The position numbers were made by a program, and so were the translations under genes. Positions 32,229-38,985 of a stretch of DNA of 55,077 nt are shown piece after piece; positions within the stretch are counted from its first letter, which is position 1, and each line of letters starts with the position of its first letter. Location of the stretch: the NCBI GenBank assembly GCA_036377075.1, contig DASUZB010000120.1:1-55077 (forward strand), given 5' to 3'. The notes beneath the pieces were generated by a model, which was given only the letters and a program-made list of their open reading frames with translations, did no database searches and was not told where the DNA came from. Source of the stretch: DASUZB01 sp036377075. GTDB lineage: Bacteria; Actinomycetota; CALGFH01.

Positions 32229-32335
32229 TGTGGTCGAACGTCCTTCCAACGCGGAACACTGTTCGAGGATGCACGAACATCGCCCGGTTGTCAAACAGTG
32301 TTCGAGATGAGAATGCCGTTCGACTCTGGTACGAT
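32229..32335. promoter_or_regulatory. Divergent TetR/ABC promoter with GAAC/GTTC operators
   Basis: Palindrome A: CGGAACACTGTTCG (32252-32265), GAAC-N3-GTTC. Palindrome B: AAACAGTGTTC (32293-32303). Further GTTCG or CGAAC half sites are scattered between 32229 and 32335. For the ABC unit a TTGACA -35 reads leftward at 32294-32289, overlapping B, and A falls on its -10 region. For tetR a -10 TACGAT is at 32330-32335, only 7 nt before the ATG. Autoregulation by the TetR protein is the natural inference. Confidence 0.65.
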
Positions 32336-32342
32336 GTTCGCC

Positions 32343-33062
32343 ATGGAACCGAACGATGGCTCGACGATCCCCGAGCCGCCTTGGAAGGCGGCTTCGCGCG
32401 AGCGTCCGGCCCGCGCTCCCCTGACCCGTGAGGCGATCGTGGACGCGGCGCTGCGGGTGCTGGCGCGCGACGGGGCCGAGGGCCTCAGCATGCGCCGGGT
32501 CGCCGAGGAGCTCGGCACCGGCCCCGCCTCGCTGTACTGGCACGTCGCCAGCAAGGACGAGCTGATCAACCTGCTGATCGACCGGGTCGCGAACGAGATC
32601 GAGGTCCCTCCACCCGACGTCGAGCACTGGCAGGAGCAGCTCAAGGAGTTCGGCATCCGGGCGCGGCAGGTGTTCCAGCGCTACCCGGGCGTCGGGGGCC
32701 TGACCCTTGGCCGCGTCCCCATCGGTCCCAACCTCATCCGCTGGGCCGAGTGGACCCTCACCCTGCTCCGCGGCGCCGGGGTCCCCGACCGCATCGCGGC
32801 CTACGCCGGCGACCTGTTCGGCCTGTACATGGGGGCGCACGCCTACGAGGACGCCCTGGGTATGCCGTCGCCGACCGGCGAGGAGCTCCCGCCCGACGAG
32901 ATCGTGAAGATGATCCGCGGCTACTTCGAGTCCATGCCGAAGGACCGCTTCCCCAACATCCACGCGACGCTGGACGAGCTCACCGAAGGCGGCCCGGACG
33001 AGCGCTACGAGCTGGGCCTCGACGTGATCATCCGCGGCCTGGCCTCGTACATAGATAAGTGA
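32343..33062 (+). CDS. TetR-family repressor (TetR_C tetracycline-repressor-like C-domain)
   Basis: 239 residues. Helix-turn-helix at about 28-75: LTREAIVDAALRVLARDGAEGLSMRRVAEELGTGPASLYWHVASKDELINLLIDRV, the TetR_N pattern with Y-W-H-V. The C-terminal 150 residues resemble TetR_C (PF02909): RYPGVGGLTLGRVPIGPNLIRWAEWTLTLLRGAGV, LFGLYMGAHAYEDAL. Ligand is probably a hydrophobic compound exported by the divergent ABC system. No Shine-Dalgarno precedes ATG 32343 and a -10 box sits 7 nt upstream, so the mRNA is probably leaderless. Confidence 0.9.
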   Translation: MEPNDGSTIPEPPWKAASRERPARAPLTREAIVDAALRVLARDGAEGLSMRRVAEELGTGPASLYWHVASKDELINLLIDRVANEIEVPPPDVEHWQEQLKEFGIRARQVFQRYPGVGGLTLGRVPIGPNLIRWAEWTLTLLRGAGVPDRIAAYAGDLFGLYMGAHAYEDALGMPSPTGEELPPDEIVKMIRGYFESMPKDRFPNIHATLDELTEGGPDERYELGLDVIIRGLASYIDK

Positions 33063-33078
33063 CCGGCCCGCGCGGCGG

Positions 33079-34473
33079 CTACCACCTGGTGAAGAACAGC
33101 AGCTGCACGGCCAGGGTCTGGGCGAGCAGGAGGGCGGCGACCACGGGCAGGCGGGCGCGCCAGGCGAGCAGCTGGCGGACGGCGGGGACCAGCAGCAGCG
33201 GGGCCATGAACAGGAAGATGCGCTCGACCTCGCCGCGGCTGAAGCCCCAGGCGCCGCCGGCGAGCAGGGTGGCGATCGCGCCGGCGTCGACCGAGGACCA
33301 GGCGCGCTCGCGGACCACCGCGAGCGCCCTGGCCGCCACGGCGGCGAGCAGCGGCACGCCCAGCATGGCGCCGAAGGCGAGCGCGTCGCCGAGCAGGTAG
33401 ACGGCGTACGGGCGGTGCGCCGAGCCGGGCGCCGAGGCGTAGTAGCGGCGCACCGCGGCGACCGCCGCGAGCGGGTCGTAGCCGGTGGCGAGCCACAGCA
33501 GGCCGGCCAGCGCCAGCACCGCGCCCACCGTGGTGGCGGCCCAGCGCAGCGCCCAGGCCCGCTGCCGGCGAAGGTGCCCGGCGGCCGGCGGCAGGAGGAA
33601 CACCAGCAGCAGGGCCGAGGCGTAGGTCAGCATCGACGACAGCCACAGCAGCGCCCCGCCGGCCAGCGTCCAGGCCACCGAGCGGCGCGCGAGCCCGCGC
33701 AGGCTGGCCAGCGCCGCCCCGGCCAGGACCAGCGCGAACACCGCGTCGGCCGAGGTCGCCGTGTAGAGCACCACCACCGGGGAGAGCGTCCACAGCGCCA
33801 GGGCGCGCCGGCCGCCCTCCTCGCCGAGCTGGTCGCGGGCGAGCCCGGCGACGTTGACCGCGCCGAGGCAGCCGAGCGCGACCGTCAGCAGCGCCGCCCC
33901 CGCGACGCCCGGCCAGACCCGGCCGAGCAGCTCGTACAGCACGGTGGCGCCGGCCGGGTGGCCGGCGGCGTGGGACGGCAGCGACGCCAGCCGCTCGGGG
34001 AACGCGCGCAGGAAGGTCGGCAGGGCGCCGACGCGGCCGGCCGCGTGCGGGTACTCGCCGTCGTAGCGGAACGGCTCCCACCACGACGGCGAGCCGGCGG
34101 CCAGGGCGGAGACCGCCAGCGCGATGACGAGCAGCAGCGCCGACGAGGCGGCGACGCGCAGCCACCAGGCCACCGCGGCGCGCTGCAACGCCACCACCGC
34201 CACGGCCGCGAGCAGGACCACCGGCAGGGCCACCACGGCGGCGCGCGGCGCCAGCTGCGGGTGTGGGAACAGGTAGAAGGGGACCGCGTGGTACCAGGGC
34301 TTGCTCGGCACGCTCCACGGCAGCCGCCCCCAGTGCCGCTGGTACAGCCAGCCGGTCGCGCCGACGGCGACGGCCAGCAGCGCCGTTGCGGCGGTCGCCC
34401 GGCCGAACGCCGGTGCTGGCCGCTCGACGCCACCAGCCGGCCTTCCGGTCGGCTGCGCAACGGCTGGCTTCAC
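33079..34473 (-). CDS. Integral membrane glycosyltransferase (GT-C type), putative
   Basis: 464 residues, about 11 hydrophobic segments. The large first extracytoplasmic loop contains WWEPFRYDGEYPHAAGRVGAL, with Asp-Gly-Glu, and later LPSHAAGHPAGATVLYELL, reminiscent of GT-C/DUF2029/mannosyltransferase enzymes (Asp/Glu in loop 1, H-P-G-G later). LSSMLTYASALLLVFLLPPAAG and a C-terminal GGAWGFSRGEVERIFLFMAPLLLVP (R-x-x-E-R-x-x-x-F-x-x-P) match the DUF2029-like set. Probably transfers a lipid-linked sugar outside the membrane. GTG start at 34473. Divergent from the GT2 gene (115 bp). Confidence 0.7.
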   Translation of the reverse strand: MKPAVAQPTGRPAGGVERPAPAFGRATAATALLAVAVGATGWLYQRHWGRLPWSVPSKPWYHAVPFYLFPHPQLAPRAAVVALPVVLLAAVAVVALQRAAVAWWLRVAASSALLLVIALAVSALAAGSPSWWEPFRYDGEYPHAAGRVGALPTFLRAFPERLASLPSHAAGHPAGATVLYELLGRVWPGVAGAALLTVALGCLGAVNVAGLARDQLGEEGGRRALALWTLSPVVVLYTATSADAVFALVLAGAALASLRGLARRSVAWTLAGGALLWLSSMLTYASALLLVFLLPPAAGHLRRQRAWALRWAATTVGAVLALAGLLWLATGYDPLAAVAAVRRYYASAPGSAHRPYAVYLLGDALAFGAMLGVPLLAAVAARALAVVRERAWSSVDAGAIATLLAGGAWGFSRGEVERIFLFMAPLLLVPAVRQLLAWRARLPVVAALLLAQTLAVQLLFFTRW

Positions 34474-34588
34474 GCCGGGAACCTACCCCGCGAGGCTCCG
34501 CCGCCGGACCCGGGGCGGCGATCCGTCCCGAGTTCGTAAGGACCCCGACCGTGCCACGTCACAACGGTGCAGGACACTCGCGGCGACC

Positions 34589-35290
34589 ATGGACCCGAGC
34601 CGCGTCACCGTCATCCTGCCCGCCCTCGACGAGGCCGAGGCCCTCCCGGTGGTGCTCGCCTCCTTCCAGCCGGGGCTCGACCTGGTGGTGGTCGACAACG
34701 GCTCCACCGACGCCACCGCCGAGGTCGCCGCCGCCGCCGGGGCACGGGTGGTGCGCGAGCCGCGGCGCGGCTTCGGCGCCGCCTGCTGGGCCGGCGTGGT
34801 CGCCTCCCCCCACGCCGACGTGGTCGCGTTCGCCGACGCCGACGGCTCGTTCGACGGCGCCGACCTGGAGCGGGTCGCCGGTCCGGTGCTGCGCGGCGAC
34901 GCCGACCTGGTGGTCGGCTCCCGCGTCGGCGGGGTGCGCGAGCCCGGCGCCATGTCCACCCTCGCGCTGCTGGAGAACCGGCTGCTCGGGCTCGCCTGCC
35001 GGGTGCTGTTCGGGGTGGCCCTCACCGACCTCGGGCCGTTCCGCGCCATCCGCCGCGACCGCCTGGTCGCGCTCGGCATGCGCGACCGTGGCCAGGGCTG
35101 GCCGCTGGAGATGATCGGCCGGGCGGGGCGGGCCGGCATGCGGGTTGTCGAGGTGCCGGTGCGCTACCGGCGCCGCGCCGGCGGGCGCAGCAAGGTCTCC
35201 GGGTCGCTGCGCGGCACCCTCGGCGCCGTCCTGGCGATGACCGTGGTGGCCTGGCGGCTCACCGCCGAGCGCCGCGGCCGCGGAGGATGA
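34589..35290 (+). CDS. Family 2 glycosyltransferase (DPM/rSAM-selenodomain-associated transferase type)
   Basis: 233 residues, GT-A fold: VTVILPALDEAEALPVVLASF, LVVVDNGSTDATAEVAAAAGARVVREPRRGFGAACWAGV (nucleotide site), the metal motif VVAFADADGSFDG, VGSRVGG, and LTDLGPFRAIRRDRL. No C-terminal membrane helices beyond one weak segment. The pairing with the DUF2064 gene (4-nt ATGA overlap) matches the two 'transferase 1/2' families (TIGR04282/TIGR04283) that were originally described as rSAM/selenodomain-associated and later linked to arsenosugar synthesis. ATG 34589 lacks a strong ribosome site. Confidence 0.85.
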   Translation: MDPSRVTVILPALDEAEALPVVLASFQPGLDLVVVDNGSTDATAEVAAAAGARVVREPRRGFGAACWAGVVASPHADVVAFADADGSFDGADLERVAGPVLRGDADLVVGSRVGGVREPGAMSTLALLENRLLGLACRVLFGVALTDLGPFRAIRRDRLVALGMRDRGQGWPLEMIGRAGRAGMRVVEVPVRYRRRAGGRSKVSGSLRGTLGAVLAMTVVAWRLTAERRGRGG

Positions 35291-36003
35291 CCGCGGGCGA
35301 CGGCCACCACCGCGCCGGGCGGCCCGCCCGTGGCGCCGGCCGCGCGCTCGCCGTGATCGCCAAGGAGCCGGTCGCCGGCCAGGCCAAGACGCGCCTGGCC
35401 GCCGCGCTGGGACCGCGGGCCGCCGCCCGCCTCGCCGCCGCCATGCTGCGCGACACCGTACGCGCCGTCGCCCGCGTCGACGCCGATCCCTGGCTGTGCT
35501 TCACCCCCACCGAGGCGCGCGAGCGCATGGCCGCGCTCGCCCCCGGCTTCGGCCTGCTGCCGCAGCGCGGCGGCGGCCTCGGGGAGCGGCTCGCCGCCTG
35601 CCTCGAGGAGCTGGTCGAGCGGGGCGCCGGCAGGGTCGCGATCGTCGCCGCCGACACCCCCCACCTGCCGCTCACCGCCTACGAGGCAGGCTTGGCCCTG
35701 CTCGACGAGGCCGACGTGACGCTGGGCCCGGCGCTCGACGGCGGCTACTACCTGATCGGGGCCCGGCGGCCGGCGCCCGAGCTGTTCGCCGGGGTGCCGA
35801 TGGGCACCGACGCGGTGCTGGCGGCCACCCTGGAGCGGGCGCGACACGCCGGCCTGCGGGTCCGCCTCCTGCCACCAGCGCGCGACCTGGACCGGGTCGA
35901 GGACCTCACCGCCGCCCTCGGCGCCGGCGAGCTGGACGGCTGCCCGCACACCCGCGCCGAAGCTGCCGGAGTTCTGCCTGCGTTCTGCCTCGACGGCCAC
36001 TGA
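35287..36003 (+). CDS. DUF2064 / TIGR04282-like nucleotidyl- or glycosyltransferase
   Basis: 238 residues. CofC/MobA-like fold: ALAVIAKEPVAGQAKTRLAAALG (signature of the nucleotide loop), LLPQRGGGLGERLAACLEEL, RVAIVAADTPHLPLTAYEAGLALLDEADVTLGPALDGGYYLIG (the D-x-P-x-L...GP..DGGY motif), ARDLDRVEDL near the end. Distantly related to the guanylyltransferase of F420 synthesis. Overlaps the GT2 gene by 4 nt with GGAGG at the junction; the two act together. Substrate unknown. Confidence 0.85.
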   Translation: MTAGDGHHRAGRPARGAGRALAVIAKEPVAGQAKTRLAAALGPRAAARLAAAMLRDTVRAVARVDADPWLCFTPTEARERMAALAPGFGLLPQRGGGLGERLAACLEELVERGAGRVAIVAADTPHLPLTAYEAGLALLDEADVTLGPALDGGYYLIGARRPAPELFAGVPMGTDAVLAATLERARHAGLRVRLLPPARDLDRVEDLTAALGAGELDGCPHTRAEAAGVLPAFCLDGH

Positions 36004-36027
36004 CGCGTGCCCTGAGGATGCGGTGCG

Positions 36028-36288
36028 ATGCCCACACCGGCCGCCGTGCTGGACGGCCCCGAGTGGTGGCCGAACGTCTGGCTGGCACCGCACCTGGTGG
36101 GACACGTCCCGATCGGCGCGACGACACGGCTGGTCTGGCTCGCCGACTCGATCCAGCTGCGGCTGCCACACATCCTCGCGCCGCTGAGCGTCGGGGACCT
36201 TCTGTTGTTCGCCGGCGTGATCGCGCTCGTCGCCAGCGCGATGCGGCGCGACGTTGCCGTCGAGGGGGCCGAGTCGGGTAGCTCTTGA
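36028..36288 (+). CDS. Short DUF5317-like fragment
   Basis: 86 residues. WWPNVWLAPHLVGHVPIGATTRLVWLADSIQLRLPHILAPLSVGDLLLFAGVIALVASAM has the same order as the C-terminal third of DUF5317 proteins (...L-x-W-L-x-D-x-I-x-L...S-x-G-D-L-L-x-x-x-G). The N-terminal helices and the NGG-MPV motif of the family are absent: 86 residues against about 190-210. It may be a decayed copy or an independent small protein; GAGGAT precedes the ATG by 10 nt. It follows the DUF2064 gene by 24 bp. Confidence 0.6.
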   Translation: MPTPAAVLDGPEWWPNVWLAPHLVGHVPIGATTRLVWLADSIQLRLPHILAPLSVGDLLLFAGVIALVASAMRRDVAVEGAESGSS

Positions 36289-36310
36289 CCGCCGGCGAGC
36301 TGGGTTGTTG

Positions 36311-37471
36311 TCAGGATGGCTCGGCGCCGCGCAGCTCCCAGCCCTCCTCGACCAGGTTGAGGTAACCGTGGGTACGCGGGTGGCGGGCGGCGGCCTCGCG
36401 GTCGAGGCGCACGCCGAGGCCGGGGGCGGTCGGCAGGGGGAAGCAGCCGTCGGACGGGTCGACCCGCGGGGCGCCGTCGACCACCTCGGCGATCCAGGGG
36501 TCGGCGAAGTCGTTGAAGTGCTCGAGGACCTTGTAGGCGCCGGTGGCGACGGCGAAGTGGACGTTGGCGGCGGTGCCGACCGGGCCGCACACGTTGTGGG
36601 GCGCCAGCAGCAGGTCGTAGGCGTCCGCCCAGGCGGCCAGCTTGCGCAGTCCGGTGAAGCCGCCGAAGTGGGTCAGGTCGGCCTGCACCACGTCGACCAG
36701 GCCCTGCTCGAACAGCTCGCGGAACTCCGGCAGCACGTGGACGCGCTCGCCGGTGGCGATCGGCAGCCAGGTGGCGGCGCGGACGCGCCGCAGCCCGGCC
36801 GGGTTGTAGGGGGGCACCGGCTCCTCGATCCACTCGGGCTGGTAGGGCTCGAGCGCCCGCGCCGCCCTGACCGCGGCGGCCGGCGTGAAGCGGCCGTGCA
36901 TCTCCACCATGATGGCGACGTCGGGGCCGACCTTGTCGCGGATCGCGGCGACGAGCTCGGTCGCGAGGCCGAGCTGGCGCGGGTCGATCTCGGCGGCGGC
37001 GGCGCCGAACGGGTCGACCTTCAACCCCCGGTAGCCGCGCTCGACCACCTTGCCGGCCAGCCCGGCGAACGCGCCCGGGTCGCGCCGGCCCTGGTACCAG
37101 CCGTTGGCGTAGGCGGGGACGCGGTCACGGAAGCGACCGCCGAGCAGCCGCCACACCGGTTCGCCGAGCGCCTGGCCCATCAGGTCGTGGCAGGCGACGT
37201 CGAAGGCGGCCAGCGCCGTCTGGGTGACCTCGCCGGCGCGGCCGTACTCCGCCCAGTGGAAGCGCCAGGCCAGCCGCTCGACGTCGAACGGGTCCATGCC
37301 GACCACGTGGCGGCCGGCCATCTCCTCGATGCAGGCGAGCAGGGTGTCGGTCTTGGAGACCATGCGGGCCTCGCCGACGCCCCTGAGCCCCTGGTCGGTG
37401 ACGAGCTCCACGAAGGTCAGCTCGCGCCAGGGCGCGCCGACCACCACCGTCTCCACGTCGACGATCTTCAC
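36311..37471 (-). CDS. Enolase-superfamily sugar-acid dehydratase (galactonate/gluconate dehydratase-like)
   Basis: 386 residues, mandelate racemase/muconate lactonizing enzyme family. The N-terminal capping domain (KIVDVETVVVGAPWRELTFVELVTDQGLRGVGE) is followed by a TIM barrel. Metal ligands fit IMVEMHGRFTP (Glu/His), WIEEPVPPYN (Glu) and IATGERVHVLPEF (Glu), with HNVCGPVGTAANVHFA later. RGLKVDPFG carries the K-x-D of the D-galactonate/gluconate dehydratase group. It should dehydrate an aldonic acid to a 2-keto-3-deoxy acid in the cytoplasm. GTG 37471 has GGAGG upstream. It shares a unit with the FadR-type regulator; substrate unproven. Confidence 0.85.
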   Translation of the reverse strand: MKIVDVETVVVGAPWRELTFVELVTDQGLRGVGEARMVSKTDTLLACIEEMAGRHVVGMDPFDVERLAWRFHWAEYGRAGEVTQTALAAFDVACHDLMGQALGEPVWRLLGGRFRDRVPAYANGWYQGRRDPGAFAGLAGKVVERGYRGLKVDPFGAAAAEIDPRQLGLATELVAAIRDKVGPDVAIMVEMHGRFTPAAAVRAARALEPYQPEWIEEPVPPYNPAGLRRVRAATWLPIATGERVHVLPEFRELFEQGLVDVVQADLTHFGGFTGLRKLAAWADAYDLLLAPHNVCGPVGTAANVHFAVATGAYKVLEHFNDFADPWIAEVVDGAPRVDPSDGCFPLPTAPGLGVRLDREAAARHPRTHGYLNLVEEGWELRGAEPS

Positions 37472-37523
37472 CGCTCCTCCTCGCCGTAGGCGGCCTCGAA
37501 CGAGGCGACCAAGGCCGCGCCCG

Positions 37524-38327
37524 CTACGCCGTCTCCTCCGCGCCGAGCCCTCCGCCCCCCGGCTCCGGCGCCAGGCTGCCGAGCGACAGCGCGGCGCGCA
37601 GGTCGCGGGCGGTCTGCTCCAGGTGGGCGCGCATCGCGGCCGCGGCGCCCTTGGGGTCGCGGGCCTTGACCCGGTCGAGGATCGTCGCGTGCTGCTCGAT
37701 CACGTCCTCGACCGTGCCGCCACGGGCGATGTGGCCCTGCAGGCTGCGCAGCCGGCTGGCGCGCAGCGGCTCCTCCATCGCCTCGATCAGGAAGCTGAGC
37801 AGCTGGTTGCCCGCGCCGACGGCGAGGCTCGCGTGGAAGCCGACGTCGGTCTCGTGGAACGCCACCGGGTCGTGCGCGCCGGCCTCGCGCATGGCCGCGA
37901 GCGCCAGCTCCATGGCGGCGATGTTCGCCCGGCTCGCCTGCGCCGCGGCCAGGGAGGCGATGTGCACCTCCAGGGCACGGCGGACCTCCAGCAGGTCCAT
38001 CAGCCGGCGCGGGTCGCGCCGCACCGACGCGGTGAAGAAGCCGCCGATCGGCCCGGCGTTGGGCTGGGCCACCACGGCGCGGCGGCCGTGGCGCGTCTCG
38101 ACCAGGCCGCGCGCCTGCAGCGACCTGACCGCCTCCCGGACGGTCAGGCGGCTGACGCCGAACCGCTCCGCCAGGTCCGGCTCGGAGGGAAGCTCGGCGC
38201 CCGGTTCCAGCTCCGCGAGCACGAGGTCCTCCAGCCGCTGGACGACGAGGTCGGTGACCCTCGCGGTGGTGTCGGACGCGACCCCCCGGCCGGCGCCCTT
38301 GGAAGGGCTCTGCACGGGGCCAAGCAT
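37524..38327 (-). CDS. FadR-subfamily GntR regulator (FCD domain)
   Basis: 267 residues from ATG 38327. Winged helix: LVVQRLEDLVLAELEPGAELPSEPDLAERFGVSRLTVREAVRSLQARGLVETRHGRRAVVA. The FCD effector domain follows (RRLMDLLEVRRALEVHIASLAA, VAFHETDVGFHASLAVGAGNQLLSFLIEAMEEPL, IEQHATILDRVKARD), whose Asp and His residues bind metal and sugar-acid ligands. The dehydratase gene follows 52 bp downstream, so it regulates aldonate or arabinoside catabolism. No good ribosome site at ATG 38327. A TCATC-N-GATGA dyad lies upstream. Confidence 0.87.
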   Translation of the reverse strand: MLGPVQSPSKGAGRGVASDTTARVTDLVVQRLEDLVLAELEPGAELPSEPDLAERFGVSRLTVREAVRSLQARGLVETRHGRRAVVAQPNAGPIGGFFTASVRRDPRRLMDLLEVRRALEVHIASLAAAQASRANIAAMELALAAMREAGAHDPVAFHETDVGFHASLAVGAGNQLLSFLIEAMEEPLRASRLRSLQGHIARGGTVEDVIEQHATILDRVKARDPKGAAAAMRAHLEQTARDLRAALSLGSLAPEPGGGGLGAEETA

Positions 38328-38490
38328 GCACGACGCCGACAAGCCGCGCAATAACTCATCAGATGATTGTCGCTCCGTTCGGGGGTAATGTCCCAAATAA
38401 GTTAGACTGTTTCGAGTGATTTGCTATGAAGCAAACGAATTCATGTCTTGGCAACACATCTGATACCTGTCAGGCTCCGCGTGTGACCTG
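38328..38490. promoter_or_regulatory. AT-rich intergenic region with two GntR-like operators
   Basis: The most AT-rich stretch in the window. Dyad 1: TCATCAGATGA at 38356-38366 (arms TCATC/GATGA). Similar sequence 2: ACATCTGATAC at 38456-38466, 100 bp away. Such CATC/GATG dyads fit FadR-type GntR proteins. It presumably drives the regulator and, before deletion, an ABC operon to the right. Confidence 0.55.
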
Positions 38491-38985
38491 ATGGTGCCGT
38501 ACGCCACTATCCTGATCCCGTTGTACGTGCTGCTGGACCGGCTCGGGCTGCAGGACTCCCTGCTCGGGCTGGCCCTGGTGTTCATCATGTTCCAGCTGCC
38601 GTTCGCGCTGTTCATGATGCGCAATTCGTTCGAGGCGGTGCCGCGCGAGCTGGAGGAGGCCGCACTGGTGGACGGCTGCTCGACCTTCACGGCGCCGCGG
38701 CGGGTACTGCTCCGCGCGGTCCGGCCCGGGCTCGTCACCGTGGCCCTGTTCGCGTTCCTGGCCTCGTGGAACGACTTCTTCGCGCCGCTGATCCTGATCA
38801 GCGGCGCGTCGAAGTTCACCCTGCCGGTGGCGGTCTACAGCATGCAGCAGCGCACCTTCGGCGCGATCGACTACGGCGCGCTCGAGGCCGGCGTGGTGGT
38901 GATGGCGCTGCCGTGCCTGCTGGCGTTCCTGCTCTTGCGGCGCCACTACGTGCGCGGCTTCATGACGGGGGCGCTCCGTGGCTGA
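38491..38985 (+). pseudogene. Truncated sugar ABC permease (MalG type)
   Basis: 164 residues corresponding only to the C-terminal 60% of a CUT1-family MalG permease: MVPYATILIPLYVLLDRLGLQDSLLGLALVFIMFQLPFALFMMRNSFEAVPRELEEAALVDGCSTFTAPRRVLL (EAA loop), LASWNDFFAPLILI, LPVAVYSMQQRTFG. The normal protein has about 275 residues with two more N-terminal helices; these are absent, and immediately upstream is the AT-rich promoter region of the GntR gene. No binding protein, MalF partner or ATPase is present. I read this as a deletion scar. It overlaps the GH127 start by 8 nt. Confidence 0.75.
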
